From Lagopus muta (lineage: Eukaryota; Chordata; Aves; Galliformes; Phasianidae), in contig NC_064439.1 of NCBI RefSeq assembly GCF_023343835.1, forward strand, positions 23,190,933-23,254,932: a DNA stretch of 64,000 nucleotides. Reading direction: 5' to 3'. The notes below the pieces were generated by a model, which had not been told where the DNA came from, did no database searches, and saw only the letters and a program-made list of their open reading frames with translations. Of this stretch, positions 1 to 11,375 are shown one piece after another. How positions within the stretch are numbered: position 1 is the stretch's first letter; every line of letters begins with the position of its first letter. Made by a program: the position numbers and the translations under genes.

Positions 1-2654
1 AGAGCACTGTAGGCTGAGCCAGCAGGGTTTGATGCCATGTTCATTATGAATCTCCATATTCAATGTAGAATTATTTCCCAAGTACAGACTATTTCTGAAG
101 ATTTTTGCAGAGATGCCAGGACAAATCAAGTGTCTAACAGTTTGAGTAGCTGTATTTTTGGATTCTTCTCCTTTAAGCCTGTTGCAGAGTGAAACGTGAA
201 TGCAGGCTGGGTTGAGGTGTTTCATCCCCACTGCACAGTGGTAAAGGATTGTGGTCCAAGAACAGCAGCATTCCCAGGCTTTGTCCCAGAGCTGCTCAGC
301 ATCATTGAAGAGGTGGTGACGCTACAATTCTAATTTCCCACTAGTGTTAGTGAGCAGCAAGACCCAAAAGAATGCATCAGAAAAGCAAACCAGAATGACT
401 TGCTCCTAATAACTGGAACTAGAAGGCAGAGCATGGAAGGAAGATCTTTCCCAGCTGAAGGGCAGATCAGATTCATCATAATTTACTTCTCGTGTAAATC
501 GCTTCTTCCTCAGCGACAAGAAGTTCCCAGCAGTAGAATTCAACTTAGAATGTTAAGGTTCAGTTTCCAGTAGGGAACACATTAGGTACCATGGTCTTTA
601 TTTGATGTGGTGAGCTAATTTCTTCTTGTGTTTTCGTACATCTGATAAAAAAGCAGCACATGTCAAATAGTGAACTCCAGGGAGGGTGGGAACTCTATTT
701 CAGTGAACCTCACTGGCTTTCCTGAAGGATGAAGAAACTGAGGCCAGCCCTCACACTGCCCTTCTAGCAGAATAAAAATAAACAAATCAACCTCTTTGGA
801 GGCTTGTAGCATTGCATACAGCATTGGAAACCGAGTCCCTGTGGCTTCACACTATTCCCAGCACTGGCCAGGACGTGACTAACACTGGTGGTTTGTGCTA
901 CGAGAAAACTGTGGGCTCTCAAGGAACTTCTCATCTGCTAGGTCTGGGTACACAGCCTCACTGCGCTCTGACATGCACCCTCTTTTCTTTGTCCATCCTC
1001 AGATATCATGAAACTACTGCATAGTGGGAGCTGTGGGGCACTTGGCAGCCCCCGTGCAGGGCAGTTGTTGCTGGATATGAAGCACTAAAGCACTACCTCA
1101 GCACAGCATAAGTGCAGTGCTGCATGAAGATGATCTTTCCCAGAGACTGTGACCCTCTTTTCCAAATAGCACAGCGAAGCCATGGCCCAGTAAAATTACT
1201 TTCCTTTGATAGCAGACTCACAATTCATTTAAAGATCTTCCTCCTCTTTTGCTGAAATCACTAATATAATAAAAACCTGCTCACATGAACGTCATGCATA
1301 CAGTGGAACAGCTCTGAATTTCTCATTTCCTTACTGCTCTTGCTATAATTAAAATAAAATGTTTGATCTTCTTTTGGATAATGTTTGGAGCAGGTTTTCT
1401 GCAGTGGTTTGATTAGATTATTGAAAACATTTTATCCTATGATTGTGCAGATGAAAAACTATCTGGGACAATCTTTCAAATTAATAGTAGTATAGTGGTC
1501 TATGTTTGCAGTGGAAAGTGCCTTTCTTATAGTTGAAACCGCATGAAAAATATATGCAGAAAATGAAAACTGTGTGCTGTTTGTCATCTGCTAAGCAGAG
1601 AAAGCTCTGCAAACCTGCTGGGCATGGATGATACTGTGCACAGAATGAAAAATCAAGTTTTGAGGTGAGAATGAAGAGCACGTTATATTTTATTTATGTG
1701 TTCTCAGGCACTGTGTGATAACTACTAAGCTTAAGTTCATAAACATCACAGGCACAGGAAATAACATCTAGAACAATCCTTTGTGGCTTCTGGCACTCTG
1801 TTTCCTCCAAGCCATCAAGTCTGTGATTGCCCCCTGCCATGTGGAGCAAATTCTTTTTCCAACCCCTCTGGCAGCCACTGCAGGGGCTGACTGGCTATGG
1901 TGTGCAGGCATACGCTAGCTCTGCTCAGTGCTACTGGTAAATACCAGGCTGTTATTGGTTTGGTTCAAATATTTTGTTCTTATTGAAATATGTACTTTTT
2001 TAAAAATTGCACCTGCACTATAATGCACAAGACTTGCATTACATTATTCTTTGTCCTCTCTGTATCACCTGGGCTTGTCCTTCAGCAGGTCTATGGCAGT
2101 GGGCTCAGCTGCATCCAGGTAGGGGAACAAATCTTCCCACTCACTCCCTGTACCCAGCCTTGCTGCAGCTTTTTTGTAACGTGGCAGAATTTCTCCAGTT
2201 TTTCACTGTCTTCAAAAGGTTTTCTTGTTTTCAGGGTGCTTTTCCAGGGAGCACTCACTCTCCACTTACAAAACTTTTGTTCTTCACCTATGAGTGAATT
2301 TTAGTGGCCAAAACAAATCCATACAAATTAGCTCATTGGAAGAACCATTCGTAACTGATGAGTGGGGCCGATGACACAATTCCTGCTGCTAATGTAAAAT
2401 GCTCGTGCAGTCCAGTGCTCTCACTTCTTAGTTAATGAAAACCAGTGGTTCCTTACAGATTGCAATTAATGGCAAAGACTGTGAAAGCTGTGTTGGAATT
2501 AGCCCTATGAACTTCTGGACATAATATTTCAGAAGGCCCTGTCTAGGGAGGGAGTGTGGAAGATCAGGCAATGATCTCCTCTCACTGGTGACCAATGATA
2601 GAACCCAAGGGAGCAGCATGGAGCTGCAACAGAAGTGATTCAGGATGGTAATCA
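1..2654. other. Intergenic, no gene seen
   Basis: AT-rich unique-looking sequence. Open frames are at most about 104 codons, overlap each other in different frames and lack recognisable motifs. Confidence 0.65.
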
Positions 2655-2838
2655 GGAACTGGTTCCTCACCAGTGGGCACTGGGCATGGCCCTGAGCTGA
2701 AGGAGTTCAAGGAGCATTTGGATAATACTGTCAGGCATAAGATTTGGATTTTGGGTGGTCCTGCGTGGTGCCAGGATTTGGACTTGATGATCGTTATGGG
2801 TCCCTTCCAACACAGGATATTCTATGATTCTATGATTC
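2655..2838 (+). mobile_element. CR1 LINE 3' end
   Basis: Plus-strand match to the CR1 3' UTR: GAGTTCAAGGAGCATTTGGA, TTTTGGGTGGTCCTG, and TCCCTTCCAACACAGGATATT, ending in two to three ATTCTATG units, the hallmark 8-bp CR1 terminus. It is 5'-truncated as usual for this family. Confidence 0.9.
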
Positions 2839-4726
2839 ATAGCAGCAAGGTCACACATGCCCCACCCTCTCACCCCCTCTGACACCCATACTTCCATGCT
2901 GAGGAGCCAACTTAGCCCTGTGGTCCCAGGGCAGCTGAGTTCTGTAGCTGCACCTCCCTCTGTCAGCAAATTATTTGCCCCTAAAGATGATGCCCGTCAC
3001 TGGCTCATAGCTGATTTAAAAGATGAGGTTTTCTGACTCTGCTCCCTTCTGTGAAAACCTGAAATGTTAGCGTGAGAGGAGTAGTGATGATTTTATGTTG
3101 CTTTTATCACTTCCAATCTTTTTAAAGTATCAGAAGGGCCACTTTTTTCCCAGCTTGGAAAAATAAACATCTTTGAACATATCAGAAAACATCTGGATGT
3201 TTTCAGGTTGAAATGGAAAAATAAAAACTGTTCTGAGATTTCCTTTGAGCAAATGCAAAATATGGTCATCTTCACTCTTAGCTTTTCCTAAAATAGTGTC
3301 AGCACTCTCCAGCTCAGCCTTCAGCAGCTCCCACCACCTCTCCTTCCTTTCTCAGCTGCCTTCACCCCTTATGCTGGAGTTTCTCTTATCTCCAGAGCTG
3401 CTCCCTACCTCTGAGCATGTACTCCCTCACAACACCCCCAGCTGCTGGATCCTGGTGTGCTCAACAGATTATAATTCTTGTTGCCATTGCAAATGTTGCT
3501 CTTCTGGCTTTCATAGATGCTGTCCAAGTGATATGACTGACAAACATGCTTCTACAAAACTGCTGGGCTTGTACAAAAGCACCTCTGTACACTCTTTTCT
3601 GTTCTGGGTATTGACGTACTATCCACTTAGTCTGCAAAATGCCATCATTCTCCACTATTTCAACAGTGACGATGAGTTTTACTCAGTTTTACTCAGTAGA
3701 AGGAAGCAAATTTGTTGTACCTACCATGATGAAATTAATGATTTCTTTCTTTTTCTTTTGCAAAGTTATTCCACTTCACCACAGTTTCCCTCTTATTGAT
3801 TCCCTGCACTGTTAGGACAGCATCAAACAGCTCACCAAACATCATTCACATTTAGCTCAGTTTGCTGGGATTTTTTCAGGAGACCAATCCAAGTAGAAAA
3901 ATGATCCCAGGTCCATGAAGTGTAAAGAAGAATTGCCTAAGGATGTCACATGAGAATCAATCCAAGATCCAATATTGTTGTGAACATTTTTGTTTACCAG
4001 GACCCTGGGATGCTTGGGAGTGCAGGGCGCAGGAGGCACTGTGCAAGCAACAGGCCAAATAAAACAGGCACCAAAAAAAAAAAAAAAAAAGCAAAGCCAA
4101 ATCACACAGTAAGCCATTAGCAATCAGCATTGATATGACTGCTGGGGTAACAACTCTCATTGTTTTGGCTGTCTGTGGAGAGTTCCTGCTTCTCACACAC
4201 TCACAGTAAAAGACAAACCAATACATAGGTCCCACATGAGGCAACAAAGTCTCTCATGGTGCTAGCTATGAACTTGTCAGACGAAATAGCCGTCTCCTCA
4301 TACTTCAGCCTGAAATCCAAGTGCTTTATTTGTGCAACTGCTATCAAGATGGCATTGCAAAAGAAATTTTAAGGACATAAGTGGGATAGAAAGGCAGCAC
4401 TGCTGTCGAAATAAGCCTTGGAGTGACAATAAGAAATACCTCTCCTTACACGTGGGCATGGCCAGACTCCTTGCAGGATAAATGTGATACCCAAATGACT
4501 GTTGGAAGCTGCAGTATCCTATCTACACAGTGGTAATAAAGGGGGAGAAAGTAATTCCAATTGTATTTTGCATGCAATATTAGGGGCATCAGCTGAGGTG
4601 AAATGACAAGTGTTTGAATAGTTCTGTCAGGTTGGTGTGGAGTCCCACTTACTTATTTGAGCCCCAGAACAAAACAGAGCAGATGCTGTAAGCGAAGAAC
4701 ATCCCTATGGCTGTGATTATCAAGAT
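2839..4726. other. Intergenic, includes a 184-codon frame of unknown meaning
   Basis: The plus frame 3245-3799 is the longest outside CpG islands and repeats, but it is Ser/Leu/Cys-rich, sits on a pyrimidine-rich stretch and resembles no known family. An AATAAA/A18 tail-like feature lies near 4.06 kb. Confidence 0.5.
4058..4090 (+). other. AATAAA followed by an A18 tract
   Basis: AATAAA at 4058-4063 is followed 10 nt later by an A run (4073-4090), the shape of an inserted polyadenylated 3' end. No parent transcript recognised. Confidence 0.4.
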
Positions 4727-4830
4727 ATCATAAAATCATAGAAGGTTTGGGGTTGGAAAGGACCTTAATGATTACCTAGTTGCAACCCCGCGCTGCCATG
4801 TGCAAACTGCTGTCTGTCCATCACAGCCAC
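4727..4830 (-). mobile_element. CR1 LINE 3' end fragment
   Basis: Reads on the plus strand as the reverse complement of a CR1 terminus: ATAAAATCATAGAAGGTTTGG, GGTTGGAAAGGACCTTAATG, CTAGTTGCAACCCC. It is old and short. Confidence 0.8.
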
Positions 4831-6919
4831 TTTACATGCATTTATAGTCATCTGCTTTCAAAAATTACTGTAGGAATCAATCAGTCTTTTAATTCAGATC
4901 AATCATTCCTATGGATTTAATTCATGCTGTGAATTTCAATCATTTTAGTATGAAAATGAATTTAGTCTAGAAGATATTTGGAGATTTCTTAAGCAGATAA
5001 GGTGCTCAGCTTTTCTAGAAGTCCAAAGAAATGAGATGAAATACAAGACCCAGGTTTACAAATTCCATCCATCCACTGATTTTCACAAGAGCAAGATCTC
5101 ATATATGACTGTAGCAATAAATGTATTCATTTCTTTATTAAGCTTTATTTTAAAACTAATCTAAGGACAAGCTAACTGGGACATAATCTGTTCTATACTC
5201 AGGAATGAACTCATCATGTTGGTATTTTGTTCACCAGAATTTGTTTCTTAAGTATTTTGTAATTTCTCTGTCTAGCTCAAAAATTATTTGTCCAGGGAAT
5301 ACAGCTGGGACTTAAGGATCATCTAGAAAATGACAGAAAAAGCAGTATTTTACATGCGCCCCCACAAAACAAACAAACAAACATAAGAACATTTTTTAAA
5401 AAGACATTGCATTCTATGTTAAATAGGTGTCTCCACACAGGGATCTGCACTGATCCAACCCAAATGACATTGGAGTTGTTACCGCTTCTTAAAGCAGGCA
5501 GTGGCACAGTTGAAGGTGGGGGGTCAGTGTGACAGCCTACGGCAATTGAAATGGCTGGACAGCGTGACACTTCCTTCCCATGGGACAGGGAATAGGTCTA
5601 GCAACTGATCTGGAAATATTGCTGTCAAAACAGATCTTTAAAGCAAAATAAGGAGTCCTCAGGTTAGCATAGGTGTTCTTACCACTGGAAACTGTTCAGG
5701 AGCTGTACAGCTTCCCTGGCTATTTGTCTGTGTTGTGCAATGTTTTCTTACAACAGATAAAACAGCATTGCTTAGCAGCTGCAATTATCTCACTTAACAG
5801 ATTTATTGCGCTTGAAAACTGCCATCACTCAGATACTCTCTGGAGAGAACATGCAGTTACTTAGAAATATGTGTGAAATATTTAGGGTGAAGTAATTCTG
5901 GCACAAGGAACATTGCATCTCTATAATTTAGTCCATTCTCAGTAAAACCTCTTTGTTTTACAGGCACTTTTAGGGCTTATTTGACTTGATTGCCAATAAC
6001 GAATAAAGGTTGAAAATGTAAGAAAGAGTTTGATGCAGAAGGTGCTCACTGAAGAAGTATGTTTGAAACAAGAGAGCAGTGTGACAAACACTTCTAGCTG
6101 AGCATATCAGTGTAACAACACTGAATTAGGGGAAGAATCCTGGGAAATTGTTATTGAGGACAGAGTTAAAGCACAGATACATGAAACTTGGTGTATTTAT
6201 CAGACACTGCTCTCCAGCTGCCTGCATTCAAAATTTAAGTCACCAGATGTCCAGCTAGCTTTAAAGATTCTAAATTCTTTTTTTTTTTCCCTCCAAAGAC
6301 TTAAAGTGAAAAAAGGTCTTTCAGCGTTGGTCAGAATTAAACCAACATCTCACTCACTGTTACCCTAATGAGATCTACCCAGTAGTAATTCTTTCATGTC
6401 TCATAATCACCTCACCATTGTCATTCCGAGAGCATGGAATGACAGAAGCCTCATACATTCAGGGACCATTGTGATGGGAAGTGAACTAGATCTTAGAACT
6501 GTAAAGGTGTTTTTTTTTAGAGTGGTGGAGATTCAGATGGCAGATACTTAACTTTCTAATACAAAATTCTCCTTAGAGCAGGTTTCTATCATCCAGGTCT
6601 TTCTTTTTTTGTGTGTATTCTATTGAAATTTAATTGCATTACTGACATCTTTCACTTTCAATGAATATTGAGTAATTCCAGAGGTATGAATTTGGAGGAG
6701 CTCAGCTAAAAATATTCTGTATTGTGAAACTGGAATGTTTAAGAAGGATGTGTGGATTTATAATCTCTGAACAGAGGGACGAACTGACGATGGCTGTCCA
6801 CATCTCGGTAAGGGCAGTAACTGCTGAGGTAACTGATGAAACAGAATGACTAATAATATTTATGATTTTTTATGTCCCTCCAAGGAAGGGCTCAGAGTTG
6901 GAGTTCAGACTCCAAAATG
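4831..6919. other. Intergenic, nothing recognised
   Basis: AT-rich, with short T runs (near 6279) and a CAAA repeat (near 5367). No coding or RNA signal seen. Confidence 0.6.
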
Positions 6920-7175
6920 GAATCATAGAATCATAGAATGGCTTGGGTTGGAAGTGACTTCAAAGATAACTAGTTCCAACTCCCTGCTGTGGGCAGGATT
7001 GCCAACCACAAAATCATGCACCAGATCGGACTGCCCAGGGCCCCATCCAACCTGGCCTTGAATGCCTCCCGGTATGGGGCAACCACAGCTTTTCTGGGCA
7101 GCAATGCCAATGCCATACCACTCTCTCAGTGAAAAACTTCCCCAACATCTAATCCAAATCTCCCCACTAACAGAC
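6920..7175 (-). mobile_element. CR1 LINE 3' end
   Basis: Begins AATCATAGAATCATAGAATGG, GGTTGGAAGTGACTT, continuing through the typical GGACTGCCCAGGGCCCCATC and GGCCTTGAATGCCTCC segments. Inverted relative to the plus strand. Confidence 0.9.
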
Positions 7176-9039
7176 CAATATTCTGATGAGACTTGGCTGA
7201 GTCCCACTGCTCACTGGCAGTCCACCGTTTACCTGAAACATTAGGAGACTTAACAATGTCATCTGAGTATGGCATCCTACATCTGGTCTGTGGTTATCCT
7301 CAGTGGATCTCAACCTGGATGTATTTGCTATTGTTTAGTAAATCGTCTTGTAACTAATAATGAGGATTCTGAACATAGATAAAACTTTCCAGTACACTTT
7401 GAAGCTTTCAATTCCAGCCAGATGAGCATGCACCATGGTATATGCCAACCAGCAGGAGCTTGGGGCAGGCCAAGTCTCCAGAGGCACCATCCAGAGGCTC
7501 CATTAAACGCTTGGTTAGCGTTGGCTATGCTGTAGCATCATTTCTCCAGAAATTATCTGTTGTCTTTGAAGTATTCCCAAATTCTTTGGCAGGGGGGACA
7601 GATATCTGAGGATGTCTCAGAAAGGGAAACCTTCTAGGGGACACTTCCACAGGGCCCTTCAGCCAAAAGTATTTCTTGCTTGTTTGTCTTAACGCTTTAC
7701 GTGAACTTTATGAAGTTTGAAGTGTTTTCTACCATTTTAGACAGAACATTTTTTCAGTGTTGATTTATCTGTTCAGTACAACAGTGAGATCTGGGGTTAA
7801 ATGCTACAGACAAGGAGGAGACTAAACTAAGTCACAGAAGTGCAGCCAACACCTCTGAGTAAATGCCATGCCCATGTGGCTTTCTCTGAGCGAAATGGCA
7901 CTGATCAGGAGAGTGTCATTTCTCTTCCCAGTCAGTCACTGCCCTTTCTAACCTAATATTCTCCAATACTCTCCCTTGCTCTTAGCATTCTGCAGGTAGG
8001 CACAGGCTTTTCGCTACACAGGCAGAATTTCTTCAGGTAGACTATTTACAGGTGGAATTAGATAAAAGAGCAACTCTAGCCCAGCTTACTGAAGTGCTTC
8101 CCTCCCTCTCCTTGTAACTCATCTCATACAAGAATGTGAGAGGCTGAAGTTTAGGGGAAGAAAGGAGAACTCCTGTTACCTGTCTATCCTCATGGTATTT
8201 CTCAAGATAATAGATGCAGTTACTCAGAAAATAGACAGTTCATGAATCAAAAGCAAATGTTGCTTGCATCTGGGAAAAGGATCAGATAGGAGCTCAGCTG
8301 CTATTCCAAATATTTAAGGCATCCAATTCAGAAGAGATCAAAATAATTTAAAAGGGTTCACTGCCTTATTAAACTGTTCCTTCTGTTACTAAGCCACCAA
8401 GTCATTCATTTCCTCATCAGCTCCTATATGAAAGATGGCAATGAACTCAGAAAATTTGCTAAATGATGGATCAGTATTACTAATTCACTCAGGGCATTGT
8501 ACAGGTTTTCAGCTGACTCATCCAGCTGGCTGGTCTGTAGCAGGTAAGGGTCTTTTCATAGCAGTAACATTAGCAGGTGTGAAAGGTCACAAATACTTAG
8601 CTGTAATTTTTAAGCAGATGAGCTTTGTTGGGTGCATTCATTGCAGTCTAACAGGGGTTTGTCCCAGTAATTGTTAGGTAGGCACAATTAGCCATCCACT
8701 GTCTGGCATTAAGGGGGCATAAATATGACTAATGGTAAATTTTAATTAATATGAAATATTCATTTATTCAGAGCTAAATATCCCTCACATGATAAAAGGT
8801 TATTTCATTGTCTGTGTAAAAACAGCCCCAAAGTATCCGGGAGCTCTGAAGATAAGTTCCTTAGTATTTTTAACAAGCAGAAAGGGGAAGAGAAAAAACA
8901 TTTCTACCTTGGTATAATTTCTATCTAATGCTATTAAATCCCCTTATCAGGCTGCTCTACCAGAAGGTGTCCACCAGGTGTGGTCCTCAGTGGCATGGCA
9001 CGCATGCCTGCATGTAGGGAAGCAGGCACACAAAAACAT
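7176..9039. other. Intergenic, nothing recognised
   Basis: No coding motif, RNA gene or clear repeat seen between two CR1 fragments. Confidence 0.6.
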
Positions 9040-9345
9040 GCTATATTCACTGGAGCACCTCTCTGGTAAAGAAATGCTGAGGGAGTTTAGATTGTTCAGC
9101 CTGGAGAAAAGAGGTCTCCAGAGAGCCCTTGCTACAGCCTTCCAGTACTTGAAGGGAGCTTATAAGCAGGAGTGGGACTGAATTTTTACACAGTAGTTAG
9201 TGATAGGACAAGGGGGAATGACTTTAAACTAAAAGAGGGGAAATTCAGATTAGATGTTAGGAAGAAATTCCTTATTCACAGGGTAGTGGAGTACTGGAAC
9301 AGCTTTCCTAGAGAAGGTGTGAGAAGAAAGAACTTGTGCATTGTG
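9040..9345 (+). mobile_element. CR1 LINE 3' UTR fragment
   Basis: Plus-strand CR1 segment: GTTCAGCCTGGAGAAAAGAG, GCCTTCCAGTACTTGAAGGG, AGTGATAGGACAAGGGGGAA, TTAGATGTTAGGAAGAAATT and GTACTGGAACAGC. The 8-bp repeat terminus is missing, so it is broken at both ends. Short open frames over it come from the repeat. Confidence 0.88.
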
Positions 9346-10831
9346 GAAATACTTCAGCCTCAAAGGACAATCATCTCTGATTGCATTGAGCAATTAGATA
9401 AATCTGACCTTCCAATAATTTTTCAGATTGGGTTCAATTTTGTATTTGTAAAGCCTTCTTCATCAAGGCTATTGAGCATAATGTCCTGTTCTGCTTTCCA
9501 GTAATTAGTGAAGTTGTATCTCATTTCATGGTGGGATATGTCATCTCCATGTGGCACTGGAACTAAAAGGAAATAATAGAAGGGATTGTATCAGGAATGG
9601 GATGAGGTCTCCTCCACAGTGGAAATTCAAACCATGTGGTTGTCCCACAGTGCCATGTGATCGCCTGCCCAAGTGCAGCCTGGCATTATTCAGACCTGGT
9701 TTCCCATAACACACAAGGTGATCACTTTTTCTGTGCTCTCTTCTGCCAAACCACAGAGGAACAAAAGCCGCAACACAAGAGCTGAGCTTCACTGCATTGT
9801 GTCAGCAGGACCTGGGAAATCTGTCCGAAATATCTCAGAAAATGATTTTATTCTCCTTCTGAGCCATAAAAATGGTTTCTCAAAAATTTTAATGAAACAG
9901 AATGATTTCACACAAGGAAACATTATATTTCAAAGACCACTCATTACGTCTTTTTGAGCCATAAAAGATTAAAGGAAAAAAGAAAATGAGTAGACCTCAG
10001 AACAGTTCAAAGGACTCTTTAGGCTCGGGAAAAAGTCTTGTTGCAATACCAAAGGAGTTATTTTAGCATTTCTTCTGATTGTTACTATATAAGAATATTT
10101 CCTGATTTAATTGGATTTCTTAGCTGATTTTCATTTTTTACCAAGAATATGCAGGCAGAGTTGTTAAGTAGTGCCTATCAATAGTAGAATGTGATAAAGA
10201 AAGGACTGAGTTAAAAGGGGGTACAAGGATTTAGGGAAGCAAATGAATGGAGAGCAAAGCCAGTATGCTTTTCTGAAAGATGTTGTCATCATATTTGGCT
10301 GTGGTAGGGCGTGCTTGAAATTAAAACTGCTGAGGCAAATGGAAAAGTCAAATTAGCTAAGAAGGTTCTAATGACAAATCCTATGGTATGAAGCTAGTCT
10401 GTGCTCAACTGAAATTCCAAAGAATTTCACTAGAAGTATTGCCTGGAAAAAGACTGGAGGGTTAGGCATTTGGATTCGAAGAAAATGTTGGGATGCTTCT
10501 GGGTTAGTTTTATGGAACATCATAAAATACTGGGCTATAAAAGCAGAGGTATATAATAAAACCAAACTGCAAACACTCTATAAAACCAATCTTTCTATTT
10601 TAACTGTGGGGGAAAATGTGACTTAGGAAATGAAGGAACAGTCTACATTTTGCGTAAATCCCTCTAACTGGCCAGTATTTAATGTAGGAAACCAAAAGGG
10701 AGACAATAGCTACTTTCACACTTCAGCATATTAATAACCTTTAGTTTGGAAAAAATGAATACTTGCTCCTAAGATGTTGAGTTTACAGGAATAACCTATT
10801 ACCCACACTTAGCTTTCTGGACTTTTTTTTA
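9346..10831. other. Intergenic, nothing recognised
   Basis: Short open frames only, without known motifs. Confidence 0.6.
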
Positions 10832-11375
10832 TGAGGTCTGCTCTAAAAGTACTGCAGCTCATCTCATCATGTTGGCCCACAACGTCAGAAACAGACGGTG
10901 GTGATACAGTTAAGGTTGAACCTTCCCACCAATATTCTATTACATGTTGTTGCCATATGACAGATGGCAGCAGAGGGGCAATCTGACAGAATGGCATCTG
11001 ACATGGAAATACATATGAAGTAAGTGTGTGGAATTGTATTCTTCCATGCAGAAAAGGATGGCACCCACTGACACTGCTGAACATATATGGAGCCCAGACA
11101 GTGGATGTGGGAACAGTGAGGTGGTGGGTAGTGCATTCCAGCACTGATGATAGTGACATGAAAGATTAGCCATATTCTGAATGGTCATGCACAGCTGTCA
11201 CATCATGAAATGAAGAGTATCTCAACCACCTCATCTGTGCGAACTGGCTCGTGATTGCCTATGTTGAAGTGATTTGTAGTTGAGAATTTGTTTGATCAAA
11301 CATTGTTACTAAGCTCTTTGTATCTGTTGTAGTTTCCATAGAAATAAACAGGAGACATTACTTCAGAGCAATTTG
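10832..11375 (+). mobile_element. Deleted Tc1/mariner element, Galluhop-like
   Basis: The 5' end TGAGGTCTGCTCTAAAAGTA and 3' end CATTACTTCAGAGCAATTTG are imperfect inverted repeats, with TA dinucleotides at both outer edges. Inside, a disrupted plus-strand frame starting near 11003 (MEIHMK, then FLHAEK and QTVDV-type pieces in shifted frames) resembles the start of a mariner transposase. At 544 bp against about 1.3 kb for a full mariner, it is an internally deleted, inactive copy. The Galluhop name is from memory of the chicken family. Confidence 0.8.
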
